Positions 6,687 through 19,389 of a stretch of DNA of 64,000 nt are shown here, piece after piece (position 1 is the first letter of the stretch; every line of letters starts with the position of its first letter). The stretch is from Streptomyces sp. NBC_00459. GTDB taxonomy: Bacteria; Actinomycetota; Actinomycetes; Streptomycetales; Streptomycetaceae. The notes beneath the pieces were generated by a model. That model was not told where the DNA came from. It ran no database searches and worked only from the letters and a program-made list of their open reading frames with translations. The DNA lies in NCBI RefSeq assembly GCF_036013955.1, contig NZ_CP107903.1, positions 3,782,001-3,846,000 of the forward strand, written 5' to 3'. A program made the position numbers and the translations under genes.

Positions 6687-8444
6687 ATGCCCGCCTTCCA
6701 CCGCCCGCCCGAGTGGCAGCAGTCCGCCGACCGGCACACCCAGCTGATCGACCCCGTACTCACGGTCCGCCAGTTGTCGCGCTTCGAGCTCTCCCTGAAG
6801 TCGACGGTCCGCATCGACCACGCGCTCGTCTTCGCGACCGCCAAGGGCGGCTACGAGGCCTACCTCCCGCCCCGCCGCCCGACCCGCAGCGAGATCGCGG
6901 CCCGGCACTACACGGCGGTGTACGAGGTCGACATGGGCGTCCACCCGTTCTCCGGCACGCTCACGCTCCCCAGTGACAACGACGCGTTCGAGTTCTCGGC
7001 CGAGGTCGACATGTCCTGGCAGGTCATCGATCCGGCCCGGTTCGTGGACAGCGGCCACCGGGACGTACCGGGCCTGCTCATCGGTGAACTCCAGCGCGCG
7101 GCACGCCCGGTGAGCCGGCGCTTCCAGATCGCGGACAGCGCGGCGGCGGAAGGGGAGCTCCTCCAGGCGATCAACGTCCTGGGCCCGCTGGGGTCCCCGG
7201 CCGGCCTCCAGACGACCTGGACCCTGCGCCTGCGCCGCGACCAGGAGAACATCGACCACCAGCGCCGCCTCCAGGCCATCGACCACTCGGCGACCGAGCA
7301 GGTGCGGGCGGCCCAGCGCGGCGCCGACATCGACGTGGAGGTGGACCGCCGCAACCGCGGGCAGGACGCCCTCCAGATCGAGCGCGCGATGGCGTACGGC
7401 GCCCAGCAACAGCACCTGGCCCTCCAGCAGCAGCGCTGGGACTACGAACAGGCGGCCCTGCAGAGCGGCCAGCAGCACCAGCTCTCCATCCAACAGGGCC
7501 ACCAGGAACTGGAGTTGCAGCAGATAGAGGCCCAGAAGATCGCCTTCTACCAGTGGCACCTGCAACAGGGCGGCGTCCAGGCCTGGGCCCTCCACCTCGC
7601 CCAGCACCCCGAGGACTCGCGCATGGTCATGACGAGCATGCGCGACGACCAACTCCGCATGATCCAGGCCCAGATGGACCTGGTGAAGGACCTGCTGCAC
7701 GGCGACAACGCGGAGAAGTTCGAGCTGGAGGGCCCCAAACAACTGGCCCTGCGCACAGTCAGCGACATCCTCACCCAACGCCTCCCGGGCGTCCCCCAGA
7801 CCCCTCCGCCCCTGCCGGGCGGCGACCCGGCCCTCGGCGACCCGTACGCGGCGTCCGGCCAGGGAGCGCCAGGGGCGCCCGTTCAGCCCGGATTCACCCC
7901 CGGGCAACCGGGATCCGTCCCGGGCCGGCCCGTCCCCGACCGGTTCGACCCCGCGTACCCGCACCCCGGCCGCCCCGAACCCGCCGACCGGCCCCCGAGC
8001 GACGTGCCCCCGGCCCAGGCGACCCAGCCGCCGCCGATGCCCGCCTCGCCCGCATGGCCGACGGCCACCCCGGCCCCGGGCACCCAGCCCCCGGCAAGCC
8101 CGTACCAGGGCGCCCCGCAGCCTCCCGCGCCCGCCCCGGACCCCACCGCGCCCTACGGAACCGCCCCCGCGTACGGCGCCCCGGGCCCCGCCGGTTTCCC
8201 CGGCGCCCCCACACTCCCCGCCCACACCCCGCTGACCCCGCCCACTCCCCCGCCGTACCAGCAGCCGTACGTCGCTCCGCAGACGCCGGGCGCCCACGGC
8301 ACTCCCGCGGCCCCCGCCTGGCAGCCGCCCCCGGGCTACGGCAGCACCCCGACCATCCCCGACCAGCAGAACGCGGCGCCGGCCGAGCCGGCAGAAGGCC
8401 CCGATGCCGGAACCGAGGACGACAGGGCAGGCAGCGCCACATGA
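6687..8444 (+). CDS. SPFH/band-7-like protein with Gln-rich coiled coil and Pro-rich tail
   Basis: 585 residues, 36 bp after the HEAT gene. Residues 1-190 resemble an SPFH (prohibitin/flotillin) domain: beta-rich, with FSAEVDMSWQVIDPARFVDS followed by the helical VPGLLIGELQRAARPVSRRF. Residues 195-330 are a Gln-rich, probably coiled-coil segment (MAYGAQQQHLALQQQRWDYE). Residues 380-585 are Pro/Ala/Gly-rich disorder. I see no clear N-terminal membrane anchor, so association with the membrane would be through partners or peripheral. SPFH proteins commonly scaffold membrane microdomains and membrane proteases, and an M48 peptidase is encoded two genes downstream. The 3' end overlaps the next gene by ATGA. 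Confidence 0.75.
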   Translation: MPAFHRPPEWQQSADRHTQLIDPVLTVRQLSRFELSLKSTVRIDHALVFATAKGGYEAYLPPRRPTRSEIAARHYTAVYEVDMGVHPFSGTLTLPSDNDAFEFSAEVDMSWQVIDPARFVDSGHRDVPGLLIGELQRAARPVSRRFQIADSAAAEGELLQAINVLGPLGSPAGLQTTWTLRLRRDQENIDHQRRLQAIDHSATEQVRAAQRGADIDVEVDRRNRGQDALQIERAMAYGAQQQHLALQQQRWDYEQAALQSGQQHQLSIQQGHQELELQQIEAQKIAFYQWHLQQGGVQAWALHLAQHPEDSRMVMTSMRDDQLRMIQAQMDLVKDLLHGDNAEKFELEGPKQLALRTVSDILTQRLPGVPQTPPPLPGGDPALGDPYAASGQGAPGAPVQPGFTPGQPGSVPGRPVPDRFDPAYPHPGRPEPADRPPSDVPPAQATQPPPMPASPAWPTATPAPGTQPPASPYQGAPQPPAPAPDPTAPYGTAPAYGAPGPAGFPGAPTLPAHTPLTPPTPPPYQQPYVAPQTPGAHGTPAAPAWQPPPGYGSTPTIPDQQNAAPAEPAEGPDAGTEDDRAGSAT

Positions 8445-8986
8445 CGACGCTCGACCCCCGACCCACCCCGGCGCCGACCCCACCAGCCACCTCCGCCGAC
8501 CAGACCCAGCTCTGCGAGCGCCTCCTCGCGGACCTCCGTACCGAGATCGCCCGCGCCGACACCAAGGCGTCCGTGCTGGTCGCCGCCCTGGGGATGACCG
8601 CCGGTGGGTTCAGCGGCCTGCTGGCCGGGCGGAACTGGAACCCGGCCTCGCTCACCGTTCTCGGCACCGTCGTCTGGGCCCTCGGGGCCGCGTCCCTGGT
8701 GCTGTCCCTGTTCTCGCTGCTCCTCGCCGTCCTGCCCCGCTACCGCTCCGAACCGTGGACTCCCGGCCAGCCCCTCTCCTACTTCGGCGACATCCAACAG
8801 GCCGTGCGGCTGGGCCAGTTGGAGGCAGCGCTCGCCGACACCCGGCGCGACCCCACGGCCGCGCTCACCTCGGCGCTCAGCGAGACGAGCCGCATCGCGG
8901 CCCGCAAGCACCAGTGGATCCGTACCGGCCTGATCTCCTTCTCCGCCGGAACGCTGCTCCTCCCCGCCTCACTGCTCATCGGCTGA
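8441..8986 (+). CDS. PycTM-like three-TM membrane protein (Pycsar effector candidate)
   Basis: 181 residues; the ATG overlaps the stop of the SPFH-like gene. After a Pro-rich start, residues 24-51 read LCERLLADLRTEIARADTKA followed by SVLVAALG. This E-ADTKAS motif entering the first membrane helix is, to my knowledge, the hallmark of the Pycsar effector PycTM family. Predicted helices are about 43-62, 70-97 and 163-180, with a soluble stretch between containing YFGDI (114-118) and a helix (SALSETSRIAARKHQWIR). In characterised Pycsar systems PycTM senses a cyclic pyrimidine nucleotide and impairs the membrane. Here the cyclase is three genes upstream rather than adjacent. Confidence 0.8.
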   Translation: MTTLDPRPTPAPTPPATSADQTQLCERLLADLRTEIARADTKASVLVAALGMTAGGFSGLLAGRNWNPASLTVLGTVVWALGAASLVLSLFSLLLAVLPRYRSEPWTPGQPLSYFGDIQQAVRLGQLEAALADTRRDPTAALTSALSETSRIAARKHQWIRTGLISFSAGTLLLPASLLIG

Positions 8987-9032
8987 ACACAACGGACCGC
9001 TCACTCGCCGTCCCCGCCCGTGAAGGAAAACC

Positions 9033-10733
9033 ATGACCCAGCCACCCTCGTCACCACCGGAACACCCCGAGCCCTCCGAGCAGTCCCTGTTCCCGCCGAC
9101 ATACCCCGAGCAGACAGCTGCCCAGCCCTCGCCCCCGCCGCAGTACCCCGGCCACCCCGCTCCCCCGTACCCACAGGCCGCACAACAACCACCCCGGTAC
9201 CCGGACCCGCCCCAGCAACCCCGGTACCCGGACTCCACCGAGCCCCCGACCTACCCGGGCTCGGCCACACCACCCCCGTACCCGGGCACCGCCCAGCCCT
9301 CGACCTACTCCGGCGCGACTCAGCCGCCCCCGTACCCGAACCCCGCCCAGCACCCGACCTCGCCGGGCACCACCCAGCCGTCCACGTACCCGGGCACCAC
9401 CCGGCCCCCGACCTACCCGGACTCGGCCACACCACCCCCGTACCCGGGCACCGCCGAGCCACCGACCTACCCCGGTGCGCCCCAGCAACCCCAGTACCCG
9501 GACGCCGCCCAACCCCCGACCTACCCCGGTGCGCCCCCGAACCAGCCCCAGCCGCCCACCTACCCAGGCGCGGCCCCGAACCAGCCCCAGCCCCCCGCAT
9601 ACCCCGGCGCGACCCCAACCCAACCCCCGCCCTACCCCCAGGCAACCGCCCAGCCCATCCCCCCGCAGTACGCTCCCCCGCAGCAATCTCCGACCCCACC
9701 CACCTCACCCACCACACCCACTTCACCCTTCACGCCCCCCGCAGCGAGCCCCACCTCTCCCCCAGCCCCGGCGGACGCCGCCACGCACCCCCACCACATC
9801 TCCACCGACCGCGGACGCGTCCACATCTCCGCCCACCAGCGCCGTACCGACGCCACCGCCGTGGGCAACCTCCTCCTCTACCTCCCGAACTTCCTCTGCA
9901 GCCTCCTTGTCGTCAGCATGTTCTCCCTCTTCTTCGGCGACCTCGCGTTCCTCGTGATCATCGCCTGGATACTGAGCGGCGCACTCGTCTTCCACCGGCC
10001 CACCGAAAGCGCCCTCGCGCGCCGTTTGCTCCACCTGCGCTACCCCACTCCACAAGAACGAGCCAAACTCGAACCGGTCTGGCGTGAGGTCACCGCCCGC
10101 GCGGGCGTCGAGGGCCGCAACTACGAGCTCTGGGTCGAGGACAGCGACGGCCTGAACGCGGTCGCCGCCGCCGGCCACATCGTCGGCGTCACCCGCTTCG
10201 CCATGAACGAGCTGCCCAACGGCGAACTCGCCGCCGTCATGGCGCACGAGCTGGGCCACCACGTCGGCGGCCACGCCTGGTCCGGGCTCCTCGGTTACTG
10301 GTACGCGCAGCCCGGTCGCCTCGCCTGGCGGTTCCTGCGCGCCTTCTCCGTGTTCGTCTTCAAGGTGTCCCGCGCCTTCTCCTGCTTCGGCGTCGGCTTC
10401 GTCGTGCTCGTCCTCGGCGGCATCGCCATGGCGACCATCAGCACCCTGTACGGCCTGCCCCTGCTGATCCTCGGCGTGCCGTACGCGCTCGCCGCCGTCG
10501 GCCGCCGCGCCGAACTCCGCGCCGACGAGCACGCGGCGGCCCTCGGCTTCGCCCCGATGCTGGCCTCCGTACTCGACAAGCTGCACCAGGAGGAGCAGCG
10601 GCAGACGGCCGCTCTCGCCGCGCTCAACAACGGCGTGGCGCCCCAGGAGAGCCCTCTGAGCAAGCTGCTCTCCTCGCACCCGGACCACCACACCCGGCTG
10701 CACCACCTCCAGCCGTACCTGCAACAGCGCTGA
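9033..10733 (+). CDS. M48 family membrane metallopeptidase with long Pro/Tyr-rich N-terminus
   Basis: 566 residues with a good ribosome site (GAAGGAAAACC). Residues 1-250 are a repetitive Pro/Tyr-rich, probably disordered region built on PPTYPG/PPPYPG units. Two membrane helices follow (about 279-300 and 304-321). The catalytic domain has HELGHH at 405-410 (zinc ligands His405 and His409, base Glu406) and the third ligand in RRAELRADEH (Glu494). A hydrophobic pair at about 450-490 lies between them. This is the HtpX/Ste24-type topology used in membrane protein quality control. The gene ends the five-gene cassette just before a strong bidirectional terminator. It differs from the ordinary HtpX gene of this genome at 39391-40254. 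Confidence 0.9.
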   Translation: MTQPPSSPPEHPEPSEQSLFPPTYPEQTAAQPSPPPQYPGHPAPPYPQAAQQPPRYPDPPQQPRYPDSTEPPTYPGSATPPPYPGTAQPSTYSGATQPPPYPNPAQHPTSPGTTQPSTYPGTTRPPTYPDSATPPPYPGTAEPPTYPGAPQQPQYPDAAQPPTYPGAPPNQPQPPTYPGAAPNQPQPPAYPGATPTQPPPYPQATAQPIPPQYAPPQQSPTPPTSPTTPTSPFTPPAASPTSPPAPADAATHPHHISTDRGRVHISAHQRRTDATAVGNLLLYLPNFLCSLLVVSMFSLFFGDLAFLVIIAWILSGALVFHRPTESALARRLLHLRYPTPQERAKLEPVWREVTARAGVEGRNYELWVEDSDGLNAVAAAGHIVGVTRFAMNELPNGELAAVMAHELGHHVGGHAWSGLLGYWYAQPGRLAWRFLRAFSVFVFKVSRAFSCFGVGFVVLVLGGIAMATISTLYGLPLLILGVPYALAAVGRRAELRADEHAAALGFAPMLASVLDKLHQEEQRQTAALAALNNGVAPQESPLSKLLSSHPDHHTRLHHLQPYLQQR

Positions 10734-10742
10734 GGAAACGCC

Positions 10743-10783
10743 GAAGGGCGGCCACCCCGTACGAAACGGAGTGGCCGCCCTTC
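10743..10783. terminator. Bidirectional terminator between the cassette and rpoC
   Basis: A perfect 13-bp stem, GAAGGGCGGCCAC at 10743-10755 and its complement at 10771-10783, with a 15-nt loop. It lies between convergent genes and can serve both. The minus-strand side ends in TTC. Confidence 0.85.
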
Positions 10784-10797
10784 AGCGAACGTACGCC

Positions 10798-14697
<3,900 letters not shown>

Positions 14698-14794
14698 TAT
14701 GCGTCAATCCCTCTCAGGGTTGTAAGTCATGGGGTCTGATACGGGGGTCCTGGGGCCGGCGGGCCTTGATCGCTCAAGGCCCGCCGAACTCCCG

Positions 14795-17700
14795 TCAGAC
14801 CTCTTCGACGCTGCTCGGCTCACGCCGGGACAGGTCGATGCCGAGCTCCTCCGCCGCGCGGAAGACGTCCTCGTCGGTGTCACGCATTTCGATGGACATA
14901 CCGTCACTGGACAGCACCTCCACGTTGAGGCAGAGAGACTGCATCTCCTTGATGAGCACCTTGAAGGACTCGGGGATGCCGGGCTCGGGGATGTTCTCGC
15001 CCTTGACGATGGCCTCGTAGACCTTCACGCGGCCGGTCACGTCGTCGGACTTGATGGTCAGCAGCTCCTGGAGGGCGTATGCGGCGCCGTATGCCTCCAG
15101 CGCCCACACCTCCATCTCGCCGAATCGCTGGCCACCGAACTGGGCCTTACCACCCAGCGGCTGCTGGGTGATCATCGAGTACGGACCGGTCGAACGGGCG
15201 TGGAGCTTGTCGTCGACCAGGTGGTGGAGCTTGAGGATGTACATGTAACCGACGGAGACGGGCTCCGGGAACGGCTCGCCGGAGCGGCCGTCGAACAGCG
15301 GGGCCTTACCGGTCGGGAGCACCATGCGCGAACCGTCGCGGTTCGGGATGGTGTGGTTGAGCAGACCGGCCAGCTCGTCCTCACGCGCACCGTCGAAGAC
15401 GGGGGTGGCGACGTTGGTGCCGGGAGCGACCACGTCGGCCTCGATGGCCTGGAGTCGCTGCGCCCAGTCGTCCGCGAGGCCGGAGACGTCCCAGCCGCGG
15501 CTGGCGAGCCAGCCGAGGTGGATCTCCAGCACCTGTCCCGGGTTCATTCGGGACGGCACACCCAGCGGGTTGAGGATGATGTCGACCGGAGTTCCGTCCT
15601 CGAGGAACGGCATGTCCTCGATCGGAAGGATCTTCGAAATAACACCCTTGTTGCCGTGACGGCCGGCGAGCTTGTCACCGTCCGTGATCTTGCGCTTCTG
15701 CGCCACGTAGACCCGAACCAGCTGGTTCACGCCCGGCGGCAGCTCGTCGCCCTCTTCACGGTCGAAGACGCGGACACCGATGACCTTGCCGATCTCACCG
15801 TGCGGCACCTTCAGCGAGGTGTCGCGCACCTCGCGCGCCTTCTCACCGAAGATCGCGCGGAGCAGGCGCTCCTCGGGGGTCAGCTCGGTCTCACCCTTGG
15901 GCGTGACCTTGCCGACGAGGATGTCACCGGCGACGACCTCGGCACCGATGCGGATGATGCCGCGCTCGTCGAGGTCGGCGAGGACCTCCTCGGAGACGTT
16001 CGGGATGTCCCGGGTGATCTCCTCGGGGCCGAGCTTGGTGTCACGGGCGTCGACCTCGTGCTCCTCGATGTGGATCGAGGAGAGGACGTCGTCCTGGACG
16101 AGGCGCTGCGACAGGATGATCGCGTCCTCGTAGTTGTGACCCTCCCAGGGCATGAAGGCGACGAGCAGGTTCTTGCCCAGCGCCATCTCGCCTTCCTGGG
16201 TGGCCGGACCGTCGGCGAGCACCTGGTGCTCGACGACCCGGTCGCCCTCGTTGACAACAACCTTCTGGTTGACCGAGGTGCCCTGGTTGGACCGCGAGAA
16301 CTTCGCGACGCGGTACGTGGTGTACGTGCCGTCGTCGTTGGCGACGGTGACGTAGTCCGCGGAGACCTCCTGGACCACACCCGCCTTCTCGGCCTTGATG
16401 ACGTCGCCGGCGTCGACGGCGCAGCGGTACTCCATGCCCGTACCGACGAGGGGAGCCTCGGCGGTGATCAGCGGCACGGCCTGGCGCATCATGTTCGCGC
16501 CCATGAGGGCACGGTTGGCGTCGTCGTGCTCCAGGAAGGGGATCATCGCGGTCGCGACGGACACCATCTGGCGCGGGGAGACGTCCATGTAGTCGACGTC
16601 GTCGCCGGGGATGTAGTCGATCTCGCCGCCACGGCGGCGGACGAGTACGCGGGACTCCTCGAAGCGCATGTCGTCGGAGAGGATCGCGTTCGCCTGGGCG
16701 ATGACGAAGCGGTCTTCCTCGTCGGCGGTCAGGTAGTCGACGTCGTCGGTGACGACACCCTCGACGACCTTGCGGTACGGGGTCTCGACGAACCCGAACG
16801 CGTTGACCCGGCCGTAGGAGGCGAGCGAGCCGATCAGACCGATGTTCGGGCCTTCAGGGGTCTCGATCGGACACATGCGGCCGTAGTGCGAGGGGTGCAC
16901 GTCACGGACCTCGAAGCCGGCCCGCTCACGGGAGAGACCACCCGGGCCAAGAGCCGACAGACGGCGCTTGTGGGTGAGACCCGACAGCGGGTTGTTCTGG
17001 TCCATGAACTGCGACAGCTGGCTGGTGCCGAAGAACTCCTTGATGGAGGCGACGACCGGCCGGATGTTGATCAGGGTCTGCGGCGTGATCGCCTCGACGT
17101 CCTGGGTCGTCATGCGCTCGCGGACGACTCGCTCCATACGCGCCAGACCCGTACGGACCTGGTTCTGGATGAGCTCGCCGACGTTGCGCAGACGACGGTT
17201 GCCGAAGTGGTCGATGTCGTCGGTCTCGACGACGATCGTCGTGCCGTTGTCGCCAACGGTCTCGGTCTCACCGGCGTGCAGCTTCACCAGGTACTTGATC
17301 GTCGAGATGATGTCCTCGACGGTCAGCACACCGGCGTCCAGCGGGGCCTCGCCACCCAGCTTCTTGTTGACCTTGTAACGGCCGACCTTGGCGAGGTCAT
17401 AGCGCTTCGGGTTGAAGTACAGGTTCTCCAGAAGCGTCTGCGCGGCCTCACGGGTCGGCGGCTCGCCCGGACGGAGCTTGCGGTAGATGTCGAGCAGCGC
17501 GTCGTCCTGGCCCTGGGTGTGGTCCTTCTCCAGGGTGGCGCGCATCGACTCGTACTCGCCGAACTCCTCAAGGATCTGCTCGGTCGTCCAACCGAGAGCC
17601 TTCAGCAGAACGGTCACTGACTGCTTGCGCTTGCGGTCGATGCGGACACCGACCATGTCGCGCTTGTCGATCTCCATCTCCAGCCAGGCACCCCGGGAGG

Positions 17701-18277
17701 GGATCACCTTGGAGGAGAAGATGTCCTTGTCGGACGTCTTGTCGATGGAGGAGTCGAAGTAGACACCCGGCGAACGGACCAGCTGCGACACGACGACACG
17801 CTCGGTGCCGTTGATGACGAAGGTGCCCTTGTTGGTCATGAGCGGGAAGTCGCCCATGAAGACCGTCTGGGACTTGATCTCGCCGGTCTCGTTGTTGGTG
17901 AACTCGGCCGTGACGAAGAGGGGCGCGGAGTACGTGAAGTCGCGCTCCTTGCACTCGTCGATCGAGTTCTTAGGAGGCTCGAAGCGGTGGTCGCGGAACG
18001 TCAGGGACATCGACCCGGAGAAGTCCTCGATCGGGGAGATCTCCTCGAAGATCTCCTCCAGACCGGACTTGGTGGGGACGTCCTGTCCGCTGTCCAGAGC
18101 CGCCTCGACACGAGCCTTCCACGCGGCGTTACCGAGCAGCCAGTCGAAGCTCTCGGTTTGCAGCGCAAGGAGGTTCGGAACCTCGAGGGGCTCCTTGATC
18201 TTTGCAAAAGAGATGCGCAGCGGGGCAGTGCTGGCGCCATGGTTCGGATTCGCGGAGGCAGTGCGCGAGGCGGCCAA
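14795..18277 (-). CDS. rpoB: DNA-directed RNA polymerase subunit beta
   Basis: 1160 residues if translation starts at TTG 18275-18277. That start has GGAAGGA 7 nt upstream and gives LAASRTASANPNHGASTAPL, the N-terminus usual for Streptomyces RpoB. The longer frame from 18349 lacks a ribosome site. The rifampicin region reads FFGTSQLSQFMDQNNPLSGL then THKRRLSALGPGGL. The Asp, His and Ser at the three main resistance positions (516, 526, 531 in E. coli numbering) are wild type, so rifampicin sensitivity is expected. It forms the catalytic core with rpoC. Confidence 0.97.
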   Translation of the reverse strand: MAASRTASANPNHGASTAPLRISFAKIKEPLEVPNLLALQTESFDWLLGNAAWKARVEAALDSGQDVPTKSGLEEIFEEISPIEDFSGSMSLTFRDHRFEPPKNSIDECKERDFTYSAPLFVTAEFTNNETGEIKSQTVFMGDFPLMTNKGTFVINGTERVVVSQLVRSPGVYFDSSIDKTSDKDIFSSKVIPSRGAWLEMEIDKRDMVGVRIDRKRKQSVTVLLKALGWTTEQILEEFGEYESMRATLEKDHTQGQDDALLDIYRKLRPGEPPTREAAQTLLENLYFNPKRYDLAKVGRYKVNKKLGGEAPLDAGVLTVEDIISTIKYLVKLHAGETETVGDNGTTIVVETDDIDHFGNRRLRNVGELIQNQVRTGLARMERVVRERMTTQDVEAITPQTLINIRPVVASIKEFFGTSQLSQFMDQNNPLSGLTHKRRLSALGPGGLSRERAGFEVRDVHPSHYGRMCPIETPEGPNIGLIGSLASYGRVNAFGFVETPYRKVVEGVVTDDVDYLTADEEDRFVIAQANAILSDDMRFEESRVLVRRRGGEIDYIPGDDVDYMDVSPRQMVSVATAMIPFLEHDDANRALMGANMMRQAVPLITAEAPLVGTGMEYRCAVDAGDVIKAEKAGVVQEVSADYVTVANDDGTYTTYRVAKFSRSNQGTSVNQKVVVNEGDRVVEHQVLADGPATQEGEMALGKNLLVAFMPWEGHNYEDAIILSQRLVQDDVLSSIHIEEHEVDARDTKLGPEEITRDIPNVSEEVLADLDERGIIRIGAEVVAGDILVGKVTPKGETELTPEERLLRAIFGEKAREVRDTSLKVPHGEIGKVIGVRVFDREEGDELPPGVNQLVRVYVAQKRKITDGDKLAGRHGNKGVISKILPIEDMPFLEDGTPVDIILNPLGVPSRMNPGQVLEIHLGWLASRGWDVSGLADDWAQRLQAIEADVVAPGTNVATPVFDGAREDELAGLLNHTIPNRDGSRMVLPTGKAPLFDGRSGEPFPEPVSVGYMYILKLHHLVDDKLHARSTGPYSMITQQPLGGKAQFGGQRFGEMEVWALEAYGAAYALQELLTIKSDDVTGRVKVYEAIVKGENIPEPGIPESFKVLIKEMQSLCLNVEVLSSDGMSIEMRDTDEDVFRAAEELGIDLSRREPSSVEEV

Positions 18278-18895
18278 GAGGGGGTCCTTCCGAGGGCTCG
18301 GACTCACTACGCGCGTACCGGCCCCCCACTGGGGCACAGAGACGGGCATTCCTCGACCGGCCGGAAAAGGCCAGGTCGGAGACGGTCCGATCGTCGGTGC
18401 TCAAGCGAGGGCATGCCCCTGGTGACGGGCAGGAGGCAGCTAACAGGCAGCGCAAAGGGTCAGTGTAGCCACTAGGCTCACTGATGTCCAGTGCGGGTTT
18501 TTGAAGACCCTCGTTGTTCTCAACCCCTGCTGCAAGCCACGCCCTCGATGCCACATCGATACTGCCCTGTTCGCCACCGATCCATGCCTCGGATTCGGAT
18601 CGTTGTGACGACGCGTCCTGAGAATTGCGCGCTCTGTGCGGTTCGTCAAGGCCTCCATGCCCAAACCCGGTGCTGCCATCGTCACGTGCGGCACAGCATC
18701 AGGGGCGTTCAGAGGCACGACGAAGATCACCTTACTCGCCGTCACCGAGCGTGCAAGGCAGCCACGACCCGACCCCTCGAACGCCGAAGAGCGACCACCC
18801 AGATGGATGATCGCTCTTCACTGCGTCAGCGTTACAGGGCTACCAGAAGCCCTACGTCAGCTGCCGCGAGAGTCCTCGACGGACCCTCAGTGGGG
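18278..18895. other. rplL-rpoB intergenic region
   Basis: About 620 bp with no convincing gene. Open frames here are repeat-free and lack ribosome sites. It carries the hairpin at 18786-18819 close to rplL and a long rpoB leader of about 500 nt. A secondary rpoB promoter is plausible but I could not pick one. This is where many bacteria attenuate read-through from the ribosomal protein genes into rpoBC. Confidence 0.6.
18786..18819 (-). terminator. Hairpin after rplL, probable attenuator
   Basis: GAAGAGCGA (18786-18794) pairs with TCGCTCTTC (18811-18819), a 9-bp stem with a 16-nt loop, about 80 nt beyond the rplL stop. There is no strong T-run, so partial read-through into rpoB is expected. 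Attenuation at this place is known in other bacteria; here it is inferred. Confidence 0.6.
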
Positions 18896-19279
18896 TCACT
18901 TGACCTCGACGCCGGCGCCGGCGGCCTTGAGGGACTCGGCAGCCTTCTCGGCGGCCTCCTTGGCGACCTTCTCGAGAACGGGCTTCGGGGCGCCGTCCAC
19001 GAGGTCCTTGGCCTCCTTGAGACCCAGCGAGGTCAGCTCACGCACGACCTTGATGACCTGGATCTTCTTCTCGCCGGCACCCGTGAGGATGACGTCGAAC
19101 TCGTCCTGCTCCTCGACGGCGTCGGCAACGGCGGCGGGGCCGGCCGGGGCAGCGGCGACCGCGGCGGCGGCGGTGACGTCGAACTTCTCCTCGAAGGCCT
19201 TAACGAACTCGGAGAGCTCGATGAGGGTGAGGGTCTCGAACTGCGCGAGCAGCTCTTCCTGGGACAGCTTCGTCGCCAT
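18896..19279 (-). CDS. rplL: 50S ribosomal protein L7/L12
   Basis: 127 residues, starting MATKLSQEELLAQFETLTLI. The N-terminal dimerisation helices are followed by an Ala-rich hinge (TAAAAVAAAPAGPAAVA). The C-terminal factor-binding domain has the conserved KIQVIKVVRELTSLGLKEAK. It forms the ribosomal stalk with L10. It is 110 bp downstream of rplJ. Confidence 0.98.
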   Translation of the reverse strand: MATKLSQEELLAQFETLTLIELSEFVKAFEEKFDVTAAAAVAAAPAGPAAVADAVEEQDEFDVILTGAGEKKIQVIKVVRELTSLGLKEAKDLVDGAPKPVLEKVAKEAAEKAAESLKAAGAGVEVK

Positions 19280-19389
19280 GTTGGGCGATCCTTCCAGTCA
19301 ATTCGGCAGGTGCCGATGTAAGTGTCGGCGGGCGTACGTTCGGCCCGCGTCGACCGCCACGTCAGGCGGCGGTCAGAGTGCGAGCCGAA

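Noticed and set aside
7553..8440. Upstream extension of the PycTM-like gene
   Set aside because: The frame is open but overlaps the SPFH-like gene completely, is Arg/Pro-rich and featureless; the ATG at 8441 forms the ATGA overlap expected in this operon.
4710..8483. 1257-codon open frame on the minus strand
   Set aside because: It lies opposite the HEAT and SPFH-like genes, has low-complexity Gly/Arg/Ala-rich translation with no recognisable domain, and arises from the lack of stop codons in GC-rich DNA.
14729..17620. 963-codon open frame on the plus strand
   Set aside because: Antisense shadow of rpoB, for the same reasons.
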